Assembly: GCA_029961685.1 (NCBI GenBank)
Contig: JARWKL010000007.1
Location: 20,841,013 to 20,905,012, forward strand
Source of the DNA: Aristolochia californica
Taxonomy: Eukaryota; Streptophyta; Magnoliopsida; Piperales; Aristolochiaceae
Direction of reading: 5' to 3'
Length of the DNA: 64,000 nucleotides
Shown here: positions 24,840 to 36,975 of the stretch, piece after piece
How positions within the stretch are numbered: the first letter of the stretch is position 1
How the letters are laid out: each line of letters starts with the position of its first letter
Notes under the pieces: model-generated
Seen by the model: the letters and a program-made list of their open reading frames with translations, nothing else
Database searches by the model: none
What the model was told of the DNA's origin: nothing
Translations under genes and position numbers: made by a program

Positions 24840-26862
24840 GAATAGATTTTTTTTATCTACATTAGTTATTATTTTAAATATTTTCCACACATCAACTATA
24901 AAATTTTTATTTTGTTGTGATCTTTTTTGCCTTTTTTGTTTACGGGATGAAGGGGGAACGAAAACTCAAAGTTCTGATTTAAGAAAAAAGTGTACATCTA
25001 AAATGGAAATGCACAATGCACAAATGTAGAGAGAGATATTTCCAAAGAGTGTCTGTATGTTTTAGGGATCGTATGCACTCTTTCATTTTTATATCTAAGG
25101 TTTTGCAATCAACGGGAAATGGGGGAGGCAGGCGATTTTTAACTGAGTGTTGACTTCAAATCCATAAGTCATTTCTTACAAAAAAATAGCCCATTATGCA
25201 TGACAAATCACTTTACAATCATCTATGTTTGTTAGCTCAACTTTTTAAATATGAGAAAAATAATGGCTTGTTTGACTCGGGCAAATATCCCACTGCACGT
25301 TCACTTGAGAATTTAATGAGCGTTTGTTATTTTCTTTAAAAGCTTTGGATCCATAGGTCATTTGAATCTTTAACATGTTTCTGGCATGCATATCCATTTT
25401 TAAAACATGTGTAGAAAAATTCCCCATCATGTAAAATTCCAAGATACTAATTTTGGACTAGTGGAATTTCCCAAACTTTGATAACAAAACTTTTGTGTTC
25501 ATTTGTCGTGTGTGAATAAATTTTCTTCTTTTACTTTTTTTATTGTTTTAAACTTTTTCCGTACATCAACTATGAAATTTTCATTATGCTGTGATCTATT
25601 TGCTTTTTTTGTTTACGGGATGAAGGGAGAGCGAAAAACTCGAAGTTTTGATTTAAGAAAAATGTGTACATCTAAAACGGAAATGCACAAAGCGCATATT
25701 TAGAGAGAGATAATTCCAAAGAGTTTCTGTAATTTTTAGGGATCGTAAGCTCCTTTTCGTTTTTATATCTCGGGTTTTGCAATCGTCAGGAAAAATGGGT
25801 TGCGGAGGATTTTTAACTGAGTGTTGAATTGCAATCCATAAGTCATTTCATACAAAAATATAGCCTGTCACGCAGGATAAATCACATTACAATCATCTAT
25901 GATTAATTATGTCAGCTTTTTGAAAATGGGCAAAATAATCGCATGTTTGACTCGGGTAAATATCCCACCGCAACTTCACTTGAGAATTTAATGAGCGTTT
26001 ATTATTCTCTTTAAAAGCTTTGCATCCATAGCTCATTTGCATCTTTAACATGTTTCAAACATGCATATCCATTTTTAAGACATGTGTGGACGAAATCTCT
26101 TTCTTGCAAAATTCCAAGCTCTTAGGGTTAAACTATTGGAATTTCCCAAAATTGGATAACAAAACGTTTGTGTTCAGTTGTGTTGGATGAATAAATTTTC
26201 TTTATTTATATTTTTTATTGTTTTAAATTTTTTTCATACATCAACTATTAAATTTTCATTTGGTTGTAAGCTTTTGGCCTAGTTTGTTTTCGGGATGAAG
26301 GGAGAGCGAAAAGTCAAAGTTTTGATTTAAGAAAAAAGTGTACATCTAAAATGGAAAAGCACAATGCACAATTGTAGGGAGAGATAATTCCAAAGAGTGT
26401 CTGTAATTTTTAGGGATTGTAAGCCCTTTTTTGTTTTTATATCTCAGGTTTTGCAATCGTCGGGAAAAATTGGTGGCAGAGGATTTTTAACTGAGTGTTG
26501 AATTGCAATCCATAAGTCCTTTCATACAAAAATATAGCCCGTTACGGATGATAAATCACTTTACAATCATCTATGATTGTTAGATCAAATTTTTGAAAAT
26601 GGGCAAAATAATGACTTGTTAGACTCGGGTAAATATCCCACCGCACGTTCACTTAAGAATTTAATGAGCGTTTGTTATTCTTTTTAAAAGCTTTGGATCC
26701 ATAGTTCATTTGAATCTTTAACATGATTCAAGCATGCATATCCATTATTAAAACATGTGTAGAAAAAATCTCCTCCATGTAAATTTCCAAGCTTAATAAG
26801 GTTGGACTAATGGAATTTCCCAAACTTGGATAACAAAACTTTTGGGTTCATATGTGGTGTGT
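24840..26862 (+). repeat. HOR unit, A-B-C, 2023 bp (near-identical block)
   Basis: A at 24840, B at 25514, C at 26189. Beta-form A tail. Private changes include gagtttctg near 25723 and attctttttaaaag near 26679. Confidence 0.96.
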
Positions 26863-28885
26863 GAATAGATTTTTTTTATCTACATTAGTTATTATTTTAA
26901 ATATTTTCCACACATCAACTATAAAATTTTTATTTTGTTGTGATCTTTTTTGCCTTTTTTGTTTACGGGATGAAGGGGGAACGAAAACTCAAAGTTCTGA
27001 TTTAAGAAAAAAGTGTACATCTAAAATGGAAATGCACAATGCACAAATGTAGAGAGAGATATTTCCAAAGAGTGTCTGTATGTTTTAGGGATCGTATGCA
27101 CTCTTTCATTTTTATATCTAAGGTTTTGCAATCAACGGGAAATGGGGGAGGCAGGCGATTTTTAACTGAGTGTTGACTTCAAATCCATAAGTCATTTCTT
27201 ACAAAAAAATAGCCCATTATGCATGACAAATTACTTTACAATCATCTATGATTGCTAGCTCAACTTTTTGAAAATGGGCAAAATAATGGCTTGTTTGACT
27301 CGGGCCAATATCCCACCGCACGTTCACTTGAGAATTTAATGAGCGTATGTTATTCTCTATAAAAGCTTTGGATCCATAGGTCATTTGAATCTTTAACATG
27401 TTTCTGGCATGCATATCCATTTTTAAAACATGTGTAGAAAAATTCCCCTTCATGTAAAATTCCAAGATACTAATTTTGGACTAGTGGAATTTCCCAAACT
27501 CTGATAACAAAACTTTTGTGTTCATTTGTGGTGTGTGAATAAATTTTCTTCTTTTACTTTTTTTATTGTTTTAAACTTTTTCCGTACATCAACTATGAAA
27601 TTTTCATTATGCTGTGATCTATTTGCTTTTTTTGTTTACGGGATGAAGGGAGAGCGAAAAACTCGAAGTTTTGATTTAAGAAAAATGTGTACATCTAAAA
27701 CGGAAATGCACAAAGCGCATATTTAGAGAGAGATAATTCCAAAGAGTGTCTGTAATTTTTAGGGATCGTAAGCTCCTTTTCGTTTTTATATCTCGGGTTT
27801 TGCAATCGTCAGGAAAAATGGGTTGCGGAGGATTTTTAACTGAGTGTTGAATTGCAATCCATAAGTCATTTCATACAAAAATATAGCCTGTCACGCAGGA
27901 TAAATCACATTACAATCATCTATGATTAATTATGTCAGCTTTTTGAAAATGGGCAAAATAATCGCATGTTTGACTCGGGTAAATATCCCACCGCAACTTC
28001 ACTTGAGAATTTAATGAGCGTTTATTATTCTCTTTAAAAGCTTTGCATCCATAGCTCATTTGCATCTTTAACATGTTTCAAACATGCATATCCATTTTTA
28101 AGACATGTGTGGACGAAATCTCTTTCTTGCAAAATTCCAAGCTCTTAGGGTTAAACTATTGGAATTTCCCAAAATTGGATAACAAAACGTTTGTGTTCAG
28201 TTGTGTTGGATGAATAAATTTTCTTTATTTATATTTTTTATTGTTTTAAATTTTTTTCATACATCAACTATTAAATTTTCATTTGGTTGTAAGCTTTTGG
28301 CCTAGTTTGTTTTCGGGATGAAGGGAGAGCGAAAAGTCAAAGTTTTGATTTAAGAAAAAAGTGTACATCTAAAATGGAAAAGCACAATGCACAATTGTAG
28401 GGAGAGATAATTCCAAAGAGTGTCTGTAATTTTTAGGGATTGTAAGCCCTTTTTTGTTTTTATATCTCAGGTTTTGCAATCGTCGGGAAAAATTGGTGGC
28501 AGAGGATTTTTAACTGAGTGTTGAATTGCAATCCATAAGTCCTTTCATACAAAAATATAGCCCGTTACGGATGATAAATCACTTTACAATCATCTATGAT
28601 TGTTAGATCAAATTTTTGAAAATGGGCAAAATAATGACTTGTTAGACTCGGGTAAATATCCCACCGCACGTTCACTTAAGAATTTAATGAGCGTTTGTTA
28701 TTCTCTTTAAAAGCTTTGGATCCATAGTTCATTTGAATCTTTAACATGATTCAAGCATGCATATCCATTATTAAAACATGTGTAGAAAAAATCTCCTCCA
28801 TGTAAATTTCCAAGCTTAATAAGGTTGGACTAATGGAATTTCCCAAACTTGGATAACAAAACTTTTGGGTTCATATGTGGTGTGT
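26863..28885 (+). repeat. HOR unit, A-B-C, 2023 bp, with alpha-form patch in A
   Basis: A at 26863, B at 27537, C at 28212. The A first half is beta-like (aaaaaaatagcccattatgc). From about 27228 to about 27530 it carries the alpha form seen at 21158-21460, and then returns to the variant shared with the beta copies (aaagcgcatattt). This looks like a conversion tract or double exchange. Confidence 0.95.
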
Positions 28886-30908
28886 GAATAGATTTTTTTT
28901 ATCTACATTAGTTATTATTTTAAATATTTTCCACACATCAACTATAAAATTTTTATTTTGTTGTGATCTTTTTTGCCTTTTTTGTTTACGGGATGAAGGG
29001 GGAACGAAAACTCAAAGTTCTGATTTAAGAAAAAAGTGTACATCTAAAATGGAAATGCACAATGCACAAATGTAGAGAGAGATATTTCCAAAGAGTGTCT
29101 GTATGTTTTAGGGATCGTATGCACTCTTTCATTTTTATATCTAAGGTTTTGCAATCAACGGGAAATGGGGGAGGCAGGCGATTTTTAACTGAGTGTTGAC
29201 TTCAAATCCATAAGTCATTTCTTACAAAAAAATAGCCCATTATGCATGACAAATCACTTTACAATCATCTATGTTTGTTAGCTCAACTTTTTAAATATGA
29301 GAAAAATAATGGCTTGTTTGACTCGGGCAAATATCCCACTGCACGTTCACTTGAGAATTTAATGAGCGTTTGTTATTTTCTTTAAAAGCTTTGGATCCAT
29401 AGGTCATTTGAATCTTTAACATGTTTCTGGCATGCATATCCATTTTTAAAACATGTGTAGAAAAATTCCCCATCATGTAAAATTCCAAGATACTAATTTT
29501 GGACTAGTGGAATTTCCCAAACTTTGATAACAAAACTTTTGTGTTCATTTGTCGTGTGTGAATAAATTTTCTTCTTTTACTTTTTTTATTATTTTAAACT
29601 TTTTCCGTACATCAACTATGAAATTTTCATTATGCTGTGATCTATTTCCTTTTTTTGTTTACGGGATGAAGGGAGAGCGAAAAACTCGAAGTTTTGATTT
29701 AAGAAAAATGTGTACATCTAAAACGGAAATGCACAAAGCGCATATTTAGAGAGAGATAATTCCAAAGAGTGTCTGTAATTTTTAGGGATCGTAAGCTCCT
29801 TTTCGTTTTTATATCTCGGGTTTTGCAATCGTCAGGAAAAATGGGTTGCGGAGGATTTTTAACTGAGTGTTGAATTGCAATCCATAAGTCATTTCATACA
29901 AAAATATAGCCTGTCACGCAGGATAAATCACATTACAATCATCTATGATTAATTATGTCAGCTTTTTGAAAATGGGCAAAATAATCGCATGTTTGACTCG
30001 GGTAAATATCCCACCGCAACTTCTATTGAGAATTTAATGAGCGTTTATTATTCTCTTTAAAAGCTTTGCATCCATAGCTCATTTGCATCTTTAACATGTT
30101 TCAAACATGCATATCCATTTTTAAGACATGTGTGGATGAAATCTCTTTCTTGCAAAATTCCAAGCTCTTAGGGTTAAACTATTGGAATTTCCCAAAATTG
30201 GATATCAAAACGTTTGTGTTCAGTTGTGTTGGATGAATAAATTTTCTTTATTTATATTTTTTATTGTTTTAAATTTTTTCCATACATCAACTATAAAATT
30301 TTCATTTGGTTGTAAGCTTTTGGCCTAGTTTGTTTTCGGGATGAAGGGAGAGCGAAAAGTCAAAGTTTTGAATTAAGAAAAAAGTGTACATCTAAAATGG
30401 AAAAGCACAATGCACAATTGTAGGGAGAGATAATTCCAAAGTGTGTCTGTAATTTTTAGGGATTGTAAGCTATTTTTAGTTTTTATATCTCAGGTTTTGC
30501 AATCGTCGGGAAAAATTGGTGGCAGAGGATATTTAACTGAGTGTTGAATTGCAATCCATAAGTCCTTTCATACAAAAATATAGCCGGTTACGGATGATAA
30601 ATCACTTTACAATCATCTATGATTGTTAGATCAAATTTTTGAAAATGGGCAAAATAATGACTTGTTAGACTCGGGTAAATATCCCACCGCACGTTCACTT
30701 AAGAATTTAATTAGCGTTTGTTATTCTCTTTAAAAGCTTTGGATCCATAGGTCATTTGAATCTTTAACATGATTCAAGCATGCATATCCATTATTAAAAC
30801 ATGTGTAGAAAAAGTCTCCTCCATGTAAATTTCCAAGCTTAATAGGGTTGGACTAATGGAATTTCCCAAACTTGGATAACAAAACTTTTGGGTTCATTTG
30901 TGGTGTGT
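28886..30908 (+). repeat. HOR unit, A-B-C, 2023 bp; near-identical block ends inside C
   Basis: A at 28886, B at 29560, C at 30235. Beta-form A tail. Isolated substitutions accumulate in B (ttattattttaaac, tatttccttttttt, cttctattgag), and the near-identity fades after about 30270. C still shares several private variants with the block (gcttttggcctag, ttacggatgataaatc). Confidence 0.95.
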
Positions 30909-32932
30909 GAATAGATTTTTTTTATCTACATTAGTTATTATTTTAAATATTTTCCACACATCAACTATAAAATTTTTATTTTTTTGTGATCTTTTTTGCC
31001 TTTTTTGTTTACGGGATGAAGGGGGAGCGAAAACTTAAAGTTCTGATTTAAGAAAAAAGTGTACATCTAAAATGGAAATGCACAATGCACAAATGTAGAG
31101 AGAGAAATTTCCAAAGAGTGTCTGTATGTTTTAGGGATCGTAAGCACTTTTTTGTTTTTATATCTAAGGTTTTGCAATCGTCGGGAAACGGGGGAGGCTG
31201 GCGATTTTTAACTGAGTGTTGACTTCAAATCCATAAGTTATTTCTTACAAGAATATAGCCCGTTACGCATGATAAATCACGTTACAATCATCTATGATTG
31301 TTAGCTCAACTTTTTGAATATGGGCAAAATAATGGCTTGTTTGACTCGGACAAATATCCCACCGCACGTTCACTTGAGAATTTAATGAGCGTTTATTATT
31401 CTCTTTAAAATATTTGGATCCATAGGTCATTTGAATCTTTAACATGTTTCTGGCATGCATATCCATTTTTAAAACATGTGTAGAAAAACTCCCCTTCATA
31501 TAAAATTCCAAGATATTAGTTTTGGACTAGTGGAATTTCCCAAACTTGGATAATAAAACTTTTGTGTTCATTTCTGGTGTGTGAATAAATTTTCTTCATT
31601 TAATTTTTTTATTGTTTTAAACTTTTTTCCGTACATCAAATATGAAATTTTCATTTGGCTGTGATCTATTTGCCTTTTTTGTTTACGGGATGAAGGGAGA
31701 GCGAAAAACTCGAAGTTTTGATTTAAGAAAAATGTGTACATCTAAAACGGAAATGCACAATGCACATATTTAGGGAGAGATAATTCCAAAGAGTGTCTAT
31801 AATTTTTAGGGATTGTAAGCACCTTTTCATTTTTATATCTCAGGTTTTGCAATCGTCGGGAAAAATGGGTTGCGGAGGATTTTTAACTGAGTGTTGAATT
31901 ACAATCCATAAGTCATTTCATAATAAAATATAGCCCGTCATGCATGATAAATTACATTACAATCATCTATGATTAATTAAGTCAGCTTTTTGCAATAGGG
32001 CTAAATAATGGAATGTTTGACTCGGGTAAATATCCCACCACAAGTTCACTTGAGAATTTAATGAGCGTTTTTTATACTCATTAAAAGCTTTACATCCATA
32101 GCTCATTTGCATCTTTAACATGTTTCAAACATGCTTATCCATTTTTAAAACCTATGTGGACGAAATCTCTTTCTTGCAAAATTCCAAGCTATTAGGGTTA
32201 AACTAGTGGAATTTTCCAAAATTGGATAACGAAACTTTTGTGTTCATTTGTGTTGGGTGAATAAATTTTCTTTATTTATATTTGTTATTTTTATAAATTT
32301 TTTCCATACATCAACTATAAAATTTTTATTTTTTTGTAAGCTTTTTGCATTGTTTGTTTTCGGGATGAAGGGAGAGCGAAAAGTCAAAGTTTTGATTTAA
32401 GAAAAAAGAGTAGATTTAAAATGGAAAAGCACAATGCACAATTGTAGGGAGAGATAATTCCAAAGAGTGTCTTAAATTTTTAGGGATTGTAAGCTCTTTT
32501 TAGTTTTTATATCTCTGGTTTCGCAATCGTCGGGAAAAATTGGTGGCAGAGGATTTTTAATTGAGTGTTGAATTGCAATCCATAAGTCATTTCATACAAA
32601 AATATAGCCCGTTACGCATGATAAATCACTTTACAATCATCTATGATTGTTATATCAAATTTTTGAAAATGGGAAAAATAATGACTTGTTAGACTCGGGT
32701 AAATATCCCACTGCACGTTCACTTGAGAATTTAATGAGCGTTTGTTATTCTCTTTAAAATATTTGGATCCATAGGTCATTTGAATCTTTAACATGTTTCA
32801 AGCATGCATATCCATTATTAAAACATGTGTAGAAAAAATCTCCTTCATGTAAAATTCCAAGCTAAATAGGGTTGGACTAATGGAATTTCCCAAACTTGGA
32901 TAACAAAAGTTTTGAGTTCATTTGTGGTGTGT
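30909..32932 (+). repeat. HOR unit, A-B-C, 2024 bp
   Basis: A at 30909, B at 31583, C at 32259. Its A head still has the tagattttttttatctac variant of the near-identical block, so it is the next older layer on the right side of that block. Confidence 0.94.
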
Positions 32933-34954
32933 GAATAGATATTTTTTATTTTAAATATTTATTATTTTAAATATTTTCCACACATCAACTATAAATTTTT
33001 TTGTTTTGTTGTGATCTTTTTTGCCCTTTTTGTTTACGGGATGAAGGGGGAGCGCAAACTCAAAGTTCTGAGTTAAGAAAAAAGTGTACATCTAAAATCG
33101 AAATGTACAATGCTTAAATGTAGTGAGAGATATTTTCGTAGAGTGTCTGTATGTTTTTGGGATCGTACGCACTTTTTCGTTTTTATATCTAAGTTTTGCA
33201 ATCATCGGGAAACAGGGGAGGAGGGCGAGTTTTAACTGAGTGTTTAATTGGAATCCATAAGTCATTTCTTACAAAAATATAGCATGTTACGCATGATAAA
33301 TCACTTTACAATCATCTATGATTGTTAGATCAAATTTTTGAAAAGTGGCAAAATAATGACTCGTTAGACTCGGGTAAATATCCCACCGCACGATCACCTT
33401 AAAATTTAATGAGCGTTTGTTATTCTCTTTAAAAGCTTTGGATCCATAACTCATTTGAATCTTTAACATGTTTCTGGCATGCAAATCCATTTTTAAAACA
33501 TGTGTAGAAAAAATCCCCTTGATGTAAAATTCCAAGATATTAGTTTTGGACTAGTGGAATTTCCCAAACTTGGATAACAAAACTTTTGTGTTCATTTGTG
33601 ATGTGTGAATAAATTTTCTTCATTTACTTTTTGTATTGTTTTAAACTTTTTCTGTACATCAACTATGAAATTTTCATTTTGCTGTGATCTATTTGCCTTT
33701 TTTGTTTACTGGATGAAGGGAGAGTGAAAAACTCGAAGTTTAGATTTAAGAAAAATGTGTACATCTAAAAAGGAAATGCACAATGCACATATGTAGGGAG
33801 AGATAATTCCAAAGAGTGTCTAAAATTTTTAGGAATTGTAAGCACCTTTTCGTTTTTATATCTCAGGTTTTGCAATCGTCGGGAAAAATGGGTTGCGGAG
33901 GATTTTTAACTGAGTGTTGAATTGCAATCTATAAGTCATTTCATACAAAAATATAGCCCGTCACGCATGATAAATCACATTACAATCATCTATGATTAAT
34001 TATGTCAGCTTTTTGCAATTGGGAAAAATAATGGAATGTTTGACACGGGTAAATATCCCACCGCAAGTTCACTTGAGAATTTAATGAGCGTTTGTTATTC
34101 TCATTAAAATCTGTGCATCCATAGCTCATTTGCATCTTTAACATGTTTCAAACATGCATATCCATTTTTAAAACATGTGTGGACGAAATCTCTTTCTTGC
34201 AAAATTCCAACCTATTAGGGTTAAACTAGTGGAATTTCCCAAAATTGGATAACAAAACTTTTGTGTTCATTTGTGTTGGGTGAATAAATTTTCTTTATTT
34301 ATATTTGTTATGGTTTAAATTTTTTCCATACATCAACTACAAAATTTTCATTTTGTTATGAGCTTTTTTCCTTGATTGTTTTCGGGATGATGGGAGAGCG
34401 AAAAGTCAAAGTTTTGATTTAAGAAAAAAATGTACATCTAAAATGGAAAAGCACAATGCACAATTGTAGGGAGAGATAATTCCAAAGAGTGTCTGTACTT
34501 TTTAGGGAATGCAAGCACCTTTTCATTTTTATATCTCAGGTTTTTCAATCGTCGGGAAAAATGGGTTGCGGAGGATTTTTAACTCAGTGTTGAATTGTAA
34601 TCCATAAGTCATTTCATACAAAAATATAGCCCGTTACACATGATAAATCACATTACAATCATCTATGATTGTTAGATCACAATTTTGAAAATGGGCAAAA
34701 TAATGACTTGTTAGACTCGGGTAAATATCCCACCGCACGTTCACTTGAGAATTTAATGAGCGTTTGTTATTCTCGTTAAAAGCTTTGGATACATAAGTCA
34801 TTTGAATCTTTAACATGTTTCAAGCATGCATTTCCATTTTTAAAACATGTGTAGAAAAAATCTCCTTCATGTAAAATTCCAAGCTTAATAGGGTTGGACT
34901 AATGGAATTTCCTAAACTTGGATAACAAAACTTTTGTGTTCATTTGTGGTGTGT
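32933..34954 (+). repeat. HOR unit, A-B-C, with internal class patches
   Basis: A at 32933, B at 33607, C at 34282. Within A, about 33295-33400 carries C-type sequence (gttagatcaaattt, gactcgttagactcggg), while the flanks and tail are A. Within C, about 34510-34655 carries B-type sequence (gcaagcacctttt, gggttgcggagg, cacattacaatc), after which C resumes. Both patches preserve monomer length. Confidence 0.88.
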
Positions 34955-36975
34955 GAATAGATATTTTTTATTTACATTAGTTGTTATTTTAAATATTTTC
35001 CACACATAAACTATAAAAATTTTATTTTGTTGTGATCTTTTTTGCCTTTTTTGTTTACGGGATGAAGGGGGAGCAAAAATTCAAAGTTCTTATTTAAGAA
35101 AAAAGTGTATATCTAAAATGGAAATGCACAATGCACAAATGTAGAGAGAGATATTTCCAAAGAGTGTCTGTATGTTTTAAGGATCGTATGCACTTTTTTT
35201 TTTATATCTAAGGTTTTGCAATCTTTGGGTAACGGGGGAGGCGGGTGATTTTTAACTGAGTGTTGACTTCAAATCCATAAGTCATTTCTTAAAAAAATAT
35301 AGCCCGTTACGCATGACAAATCACTTTATAATCATCTATGATTGTTAGATCAACTTTTTGAATATGGGGAAAATAATGGCTTGTTTGTCTCGGGCAAAAA
35401 TCCTACCGCACGTTCACTTGAGAATTTAATGAGCGTTTGTTATTCTCTTTAAAAGCTTTGGATCCATAGGTCATTTGAATCTTTAACATGTTTCTGGCAT
35501 ACATACCCATTTTTAAAACATGTGTAGAAAATATCTCCTTCATGTAAAATTCCAAGATATTAGTTTTGGACTAGTGGAATTTCCGAAACTTGGATAACAA
35601 AACTTTTGTGTTCATTTGTGGTGTGTGAATAAATTTTCTTCATTTACTTTTTTTATTGTTTTAAACTTTTTCCGTACATCAACTATGAAATTTTCATTTT
35701 GCTGTGATCTATTTGCCTTTTTTGTTTACAGGATGAAGGGAGAGCGAAGAACTCGAAGTTTTGATTTAAGATAAATGTGTACATCTAAAACGGAAATGCA
35801 CAATGCATATATGTAGAGAGAAAAAATTCCAAAGAGTGTCTGTACTTTTTAGGGATTGTAAGCACCTTTTCGTTTTTAAATCTCAAGTTTTGCAATATTC
35901 GGGAAAAATGGGTTGCAGAGGATTGTTAACTGAGTGTTGATTTGCAATCCATAAGTCATTTCATACAAAAATATTTCCCGTAACGTATGATAAATCACAT
36001 TACAATCATCTATGATTAATTATGTCAGCTTTTTGCAAATGGGCAAAATAATGGCATGTTTGACTCGAGTAAATATCCCATTGCAAGTTCACTTGAGAAT
36101 TTCATGAGTGTTTGTTGTTCTCTTTAAAAGCTTTGCATCCGTAGCTCATTTGCATCTTTAACAAGTTTCAAACATGCATATCCATTTTTAAAACATGTGT
36201 GGACGAAATCTCTATCTTGCAAAATTCCAAGCTATTAGGGTTCAACTAGTGGAATTTCCCAAAATAGGATAACCAAACTTTTGTGTTCATTTGTGTTGGG
36301 TGAATAAATTTTCTTTATATATATTTGTTATTGTTTTAAATTTTTTCCATACATGCTCTATAAAATTTTTATTTTGTTGTAAGCTTTTTGTCTTGTTTGT
36401 TTTCGGGATAAAGGGAGAGAGAAAAGTCAAAGTTTTGATTTAAGAAAAAAGTGAATATCTAAAATGGAAAAGCAAAATGCACAATTGTAGGGAGAGATAA
36501 TTCCAACGAGTGTCTATAATTTTTAGGGATTGTAAGCTCTTTTTATTTTTTAAATCTCAGGTTTTGCAATTGTCGGGAAAAATTAGTGGCAGAGGATTTT
36601 TAACTGAGTGTTGAATTGCAATCCATAAGTCATTTCATACAAAAATATAGCCCGTTACGCATGATAAATCACTATACAATCATCTATGATTGTTAGATCA
36701 AAGTTTTGAAAATGGGCAAAATAATGACTTGTTAGACTCGGGTAAATATCCCACCGCACGTTCACTTGAGAATTTAATGAGCGTTTGTTATTCTATTTAA
36801 AAGCTTTGGATCCATAGGTCATTTTAATCTTTAACATGTTTCAAGCATGCATATCCATTTTTAAAACATGTGTAGAAAAAATCTCCTTCATGTAAAATTC
36901 CAAGCTTAATAGGTTTGGACTAATGGAATTCCCCAAACTTGGATAACAAAAATTTTGTGTTCATTTGTGTTGTGT
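34955..36975 (+). repeat. HOR unit, A-B-C, 2021 bp
   Basis: A at 34955, B at 35627, C at 36302. The A tail and B head share ggcatacataccc, tttccgaaac and ttacaggatg with the HOR at about 48769. The B second half and C share many variants with 14400-15400. Confidence 0.94.

Larger units (their letters stand above)
21158..30270 (+). repeat. Block of ~4.5 near-identical 2023 bp HOR copies
   Basis: Matching positions recur at exactly 2023 bp (for example A starts at 22817, 24840, 26863 and 28886), with only a handful of substitutions and no indels seen between copies. HORs elsewhere in the window differ from each other at many sites. This is a recently amplified or homogenised sub-array inside an older array. 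Collapse or duplication by the assembler cannot be excluded from sequence alone. Confidence 0.95.

Noticed and set aside
21158..30270. Tandem LTR retrotransposon or helitron array as the source of the 2023 bp period.
   Set aside because: The 2023 bp unit decomposes into three related 674 bp monomers. I see no polyprotein, primer-binding site, polypurine-tract context or target-site duplication.
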